The notes beneath the pieces were generated by a model. The model saw only the letters and a program-made list of their open reading frames with translations, had not been told where the DNA came from and made no database searches. A program made the position numbers and the translations under genes. Shown here in pieces: positions 60,328 to 62,746 of a stretch of 62,746 nucleotides of DNA. The DNA lies in assembly GCA_964370625.1 (NCBI GenBank), contig CAYJKB010000007.1, forward strand, positions 1 to 62,746, given 5' to 3'. The DNA is from CAYJKB01 sp964370625 (GTDB taxonomy: Bacteria > Bacillota > Clostridia > Oscillospirales > Butyricicoccaceae). Position 1 is the stretch's first letter. Every line of letters begins with the position of its first letter.

Positions 60328-61592
60328 ATGGAACACGTTAATATATTGATTAAACCAGCTTCGTCAGCTTGCAATATGAATTGTGATTATTGCTTTTATC
60401 ATGATGTCGCACAAAATAGGCAAACTTATTTTGAAGGAATGATAAGCGAGCAGACTATAGAACAAGTGATAAAACAGGCGTTAGAGTATGCTAAAACTTC
60501 ATGTACATTTGCATATCAAGGTGGTGAACCCACTTTAAGAGGATTAGATTTTTTTGAAAAAGTGGTAGCACTACAACAAAAGTATAATACAAAAAATATA
60601 AAAATTCACAATACAATCCAAACAAATGGCACACTTATCACAACTGAATGGGCTAAGTTTTTTGAAAAAAATAACTTTTTAGTAGGATTATCATTAGATG
60701 GTGTATCAGCCCTACATAATAAAAATCGGAAATTTAATGATGGTAAAGATACATTTAATAAAATTATGCAAACAGTGGCTATGTTTGATAAATATAAGGT
60801 TGATTACAATATTTTATCCGTAATTACTGGACAAAATGCACGCTCTATAATTAAAAATTATAACTTTTTTAAAAAAAATAATTTTANNNNNNNNNNNNNN
60901 NNNNNNNNNNNNNNNNNNNNNNNNNNNNNNNNNNNNNNNNNNNNNNNNNNNNNNNNNNNNNNNNNNNNNNNNNNNNNNNNNNNNNNCAAAATGCACGCTC
61001 TATAATTAAAAATTATAACTTTTTTAAAAAAAATAATTTTAAATGGATACAATTCATTCCTTGTTTAGAACCATTGCAAAATGAAAGAGGAAACGAAGTA
61101 TATCACCTTAATAACAAGGCATATAGCGATTTTTTAATCACATTGTTTGATTTATGGGAAAGTGATTTTAAAAAAAATAATTATATCAGTATTCGGTATT
61201 TTGATAATCTTGTTCGTATGACTATGGGACAAAATTCACATGCATGTTCTATGAATGGAGTATGCTCTATTCAATTTGTTGTTGAGGGCGATGGAAGCGT
61301 TTATCCTTGCGATTTCTATGTGTTAGATGAATGGAAACTTGGAAATATACATACACATAAGTTGTCTGAAATACATAACTCTGATAAAGCTAGACAGTTT
61401 GTATCACAATCATTTAACTTGCCACAAGAGTGCAGAGAGTGCGAGTTTGTCAACATTTGCCGAAATGGGTGCAGACGAGATAGAGTTATCCAAAATGATA
61501 TATACACAAAAAACTATTATTGCACAGCATATAAGAGCTTTTTTGAAAGTCGTATAAAAGCTATAAAATCTATAGCTAATATGATAAAGTAG
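60328..61592 (+). CDS. Anaerobic sulfatase-maturase-type radical SAM/SPASM enzyme, split by a false gap
   Basis: Such enzymes convert an active-site Cys or Ser of sulfatases to formylglycine. The radical SAM motif is CNMNCDYCFYHD (about 14-25), with YQGGEPTLRG after it. The SPASM part has CSMNGVCS, GSVYPCDFYVLDEWKLGNI, CRECEFVNICRNGCRRD and YYCTAYKSFF. The 100-N gap at 60887 is bounded by the same 55 bp; collapsing it gives one frame of 369 residues, the usual length. I start at ATG 60328 (MEHVNILIKPAS); an upstream extension to 60241 has no family match. No sulfatase is in the window, so the substrate could be elsewhere, or a peptide. Confidence 0.88.
60887..60986. other. False assembly gap with 55 bp duplicated flanks
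   Basis: 60832-60886 and 60987-61041 are identical over 55 bp, as at 47031. The flank is A/T-rich with a run of eight A. Confidence 0.93.
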
Positions 61593-61620
61593 GAGTTACG
61601 AATTTCGTAACTCCTACTTT
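61586..61620. terminator. Bidirectional terminator between maturase and LysR genes
   Basis: A perfect 16 bp stem AAAGTAGGAGTTACGA/TCGTAACTCCTACTTT with a 3 nt loop. The maturase stop codon lies in the left arm; T-runs occur on both sides. Confidence 0.9.
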
Positions 61621-61629
61621 TTGATTAAA

Positions 61630-62535
61630 TTATTTTTCGAAGAATTGTTCTTCTGCTAAATTTTTCGATGTATTTAAACATAGGTTGATAAAGTCTGCTT
61701 CTTGTTCGGTTCTATTTTTGTCATCAAGATAAGCAAGGCTAACTTCTCTTAAAAGATTGACATTACTGATTGGCAAAACAGCAAGTTTGCCACTTTTAAT
61801 ATATTCTTTAATTTCAATAAATGGGGCAAGCGAAATGCTATGCGAATTTTCTATTTCTTTGATAATCATTTTTAAATAATTACTTTCCCATGTCGGAGTA
61901 ATTCGCAGTTTGTGTTGTATACAAATTTCATCAAATCTATCTCTACATCCACACCCTTTTTCACGAAGTAAAAATGGATAATTCACAAATTCTTTAAATT
62001 CAAGATTTTGATTAAGCAATAAAGGATGGTTATTCGCACAAAAGAATACATAGTTATCTTGCCACAATTCGCTTGTAACCACATCTTTCCATGCTGATTT
62101 ATTTACGAGAACAGCAATATCAATCTGTTTTGCAATTAGTTTTTCATAAATTGTTTGTGAACTGCCTGTAACAACACTAAATTGTTTTGTTGGATAACAT
62201 TCGTGAAAGTATGTAGAGTATGTAGGTAACAGATAATCCATTCCAGCACTAAAACCAATTTGGATTATGTTTTTATATCTTTCATTAAAGATGTTTTCTT
62301 CAAGCCTTGTAAAATGATTTAAGATATGTAAAGCTTCCTTTAGCATAACTGTACCATTGTCATTTAATATTAATTTTCTGTTCACTCTATCAAAAAAAGG
62401 AAGCTTATAGTAGCTTTCAAGCTCAGTGATTGCAAGACTTACAGATGGTTGAGAGATAAATAGTTTTTGTGCTGCAATTGTCGTGCTACCATATTCTGCA
62501 ACTGCTATGAATATCTTTAAATGTCGTAAATCCAT
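61630..62535 (-). CDS. LysR family transcriptional regulator
   Basis: The 301-residue protein has the LysR winged HTH (MDLRHLKIFIAVAEYGS, then AAQKLFISQPSVSLAITELE) and a C-terminal type 2 PBP-like effector domain. The segment REKGCGCRDRFDEIC is Cys-rich; similar stretches occur in the CysL/CbbR-like group. I start at ATG 62535, preceded by AAGGGGGA. It diverges from the gene at 62711, which is its likeliest target; the palindrome at 62592 is a candidate site. The effector is unknown. Confidence 0.93.
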   Translation of the reverse strand: MDLRHLKIFIAVAEYGSTTIAAQKLFISQPSVSLAITELESYYKLPFFDRVNRKLILNDNGTVMLKEALHILNHFTRLEENIFNERYKNIIQIGFSAGMDYLLPTYSTYFHECYPTKQFSVVTGSSQTIYEKLIAKQIDIAVLVNKSAWKDVVTSELWQDNYVFFCANNHPLLLNQNLEFKEFVNYPFLLREKGCGCRDRFDEICIQHKLRITPTWESNYLKMIIKEIENSHSISLAPFIEIKEYIKSGKLAVLPISNVNLLREVSLAYLDDKNRTEQEADFINLCLNTSKNLAEEQFFEK

Positions 62536-62591
62536 ATTATCCCCCTTGCTTTTGTAATATATGTACAAAATTGATTATGCTGAGTTAATAG

Positions 62592-62612
62592 TTTATTAAT
62601 ATTTTTAATAAA
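62592..62612. promoter_or_regulatory. Candidate LysR-type binding site
   Basis: The inverted repeat TTTATTAA-N5-TTAATAAA contains a T-N11-A core and lies midway between the divergent genes. Confidence 0.45.
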
Positions 62613-62710
62613 TACATTATATTACAGTATTTCCCTTTTGTCAACAAACATGATATTCTAATAACATAAAGAAGACTTCTTAAAAAAATAACCTCAAGGG
62701 GGACAATTAA

Positions 62711-62746
62711 ATGAGTATTTCAGCAATTGATATTGGCATTGTTATA
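62711..62746 (+). CDS. N-terminal fragment of a gene divergent from lysR
   Basis: Only 12 codons are visible (MSISAIDIGIVI), after an AAGGGGGA ribosome binding site 7 nt upstream. The hydrophobic end suggests a membrane protein such as a transporter, but this is too short to name. Confidence 0.6.
   Translation, partial: MSISAIDIGIVI

Noticed and set aside
1..62746. tRNA, rRNA, prophage or insertion-sequence genes
   Set aside because: None were recognised: no transposase, integrase or phage structural genes and no tRNA-like cloverleaf were seen by eye. A covariance search would be needed to exclude small RNAs.

Overview
The window is an AT-rich stretch of a Gram-positive, anaerobic, spore-forming chromosome, most likely a member of the Clostridia close to Lachnospirales. 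This is inferred from spo0A, the gene orders ylxM-ffh-rpsP-khpA-rimM and yqeK-LCP-rsfS-leuS, intrinsic terminators, strong AGGAGG-type ribosome binding sites, and radical SAM and Fe-S enzymes. It appears to be a draft or metagenome assembly with four 100-N gaps. Two of these (47031-47130 and 60887-60986) are false: the same 55 bp stands on both sides, and collapsing it restores an open frame.

Layout. 1-3041 (-): ylxM-ffh-rpsP-khpA-rimM, with a 620 bp hairpin-rich spacer between khpA and rimM. 3206-8137 (+): yfmF-yfmH, lgt, folD and a small secreted protein. 8116-13347: YhcC-type radical SAM protein (-), mnmM, a glycogen debranching enzyme, and a membrane GGDEF-EAL protein broken by a gap. 13555-14997 (-): pyrophosphatase and AIM24. 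15291-18053 (+): MATE transporter, QueG-like protein, nitroreductase. 18148-23672 (-): fba, spo0A, a FIST-EAL signalling protein and a flavin reductase. 23940-27210 (+): glyA-rarA and a QueD-like protein with a zinc ribbon. 27542-31725 (-): an envelope cluster of a deacetylase-like protein that has lost its metal ligands, cardiolipin synthase and a PaaK-like adenylating enzyme. 31896-35886: ilvE, an orphan pilin and an EF-G paralogue. 36293-50771 (+): lipoprotein-response regulator-kinase, then DUF1385-prmC-recA-recX-rimO-pgsA, yqeK-LCP-rsfS-leuS and rpsU.

51300-62746 is the accessory part. It starts with a DctPQM TRAP transporter followed by a two-domain NTF2/SnoaL-like protein, a LacI-type repressor and a second copy of the NTF2-like protein. 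Two near-identical 18 bp palindromes in the promoter region look like operators for the local repressor. This is the best candidate here for an uncharacterised catabolic system. Next is an isolated rfbF between two copies of a spoIIID-like hairpin leader. The second copy drives a truncated SpoIIID fragment whose similarity stops exactly at the 3' end of a chromate-transporter gene. The window ends with two half-size CHR transporters, an anaerobic sulfatase-maturase-type radical SAM enzyme without a sulfatase, and a LysR regulator divergent from a gene cut by the window edge.

Two c-di-GMP phosphodiesterase-type (EAL) proteins, one next to spo0A, and the envelope cluster suggest links between second-messenger signalling, the cell surface and sporulation. 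That link is inference.
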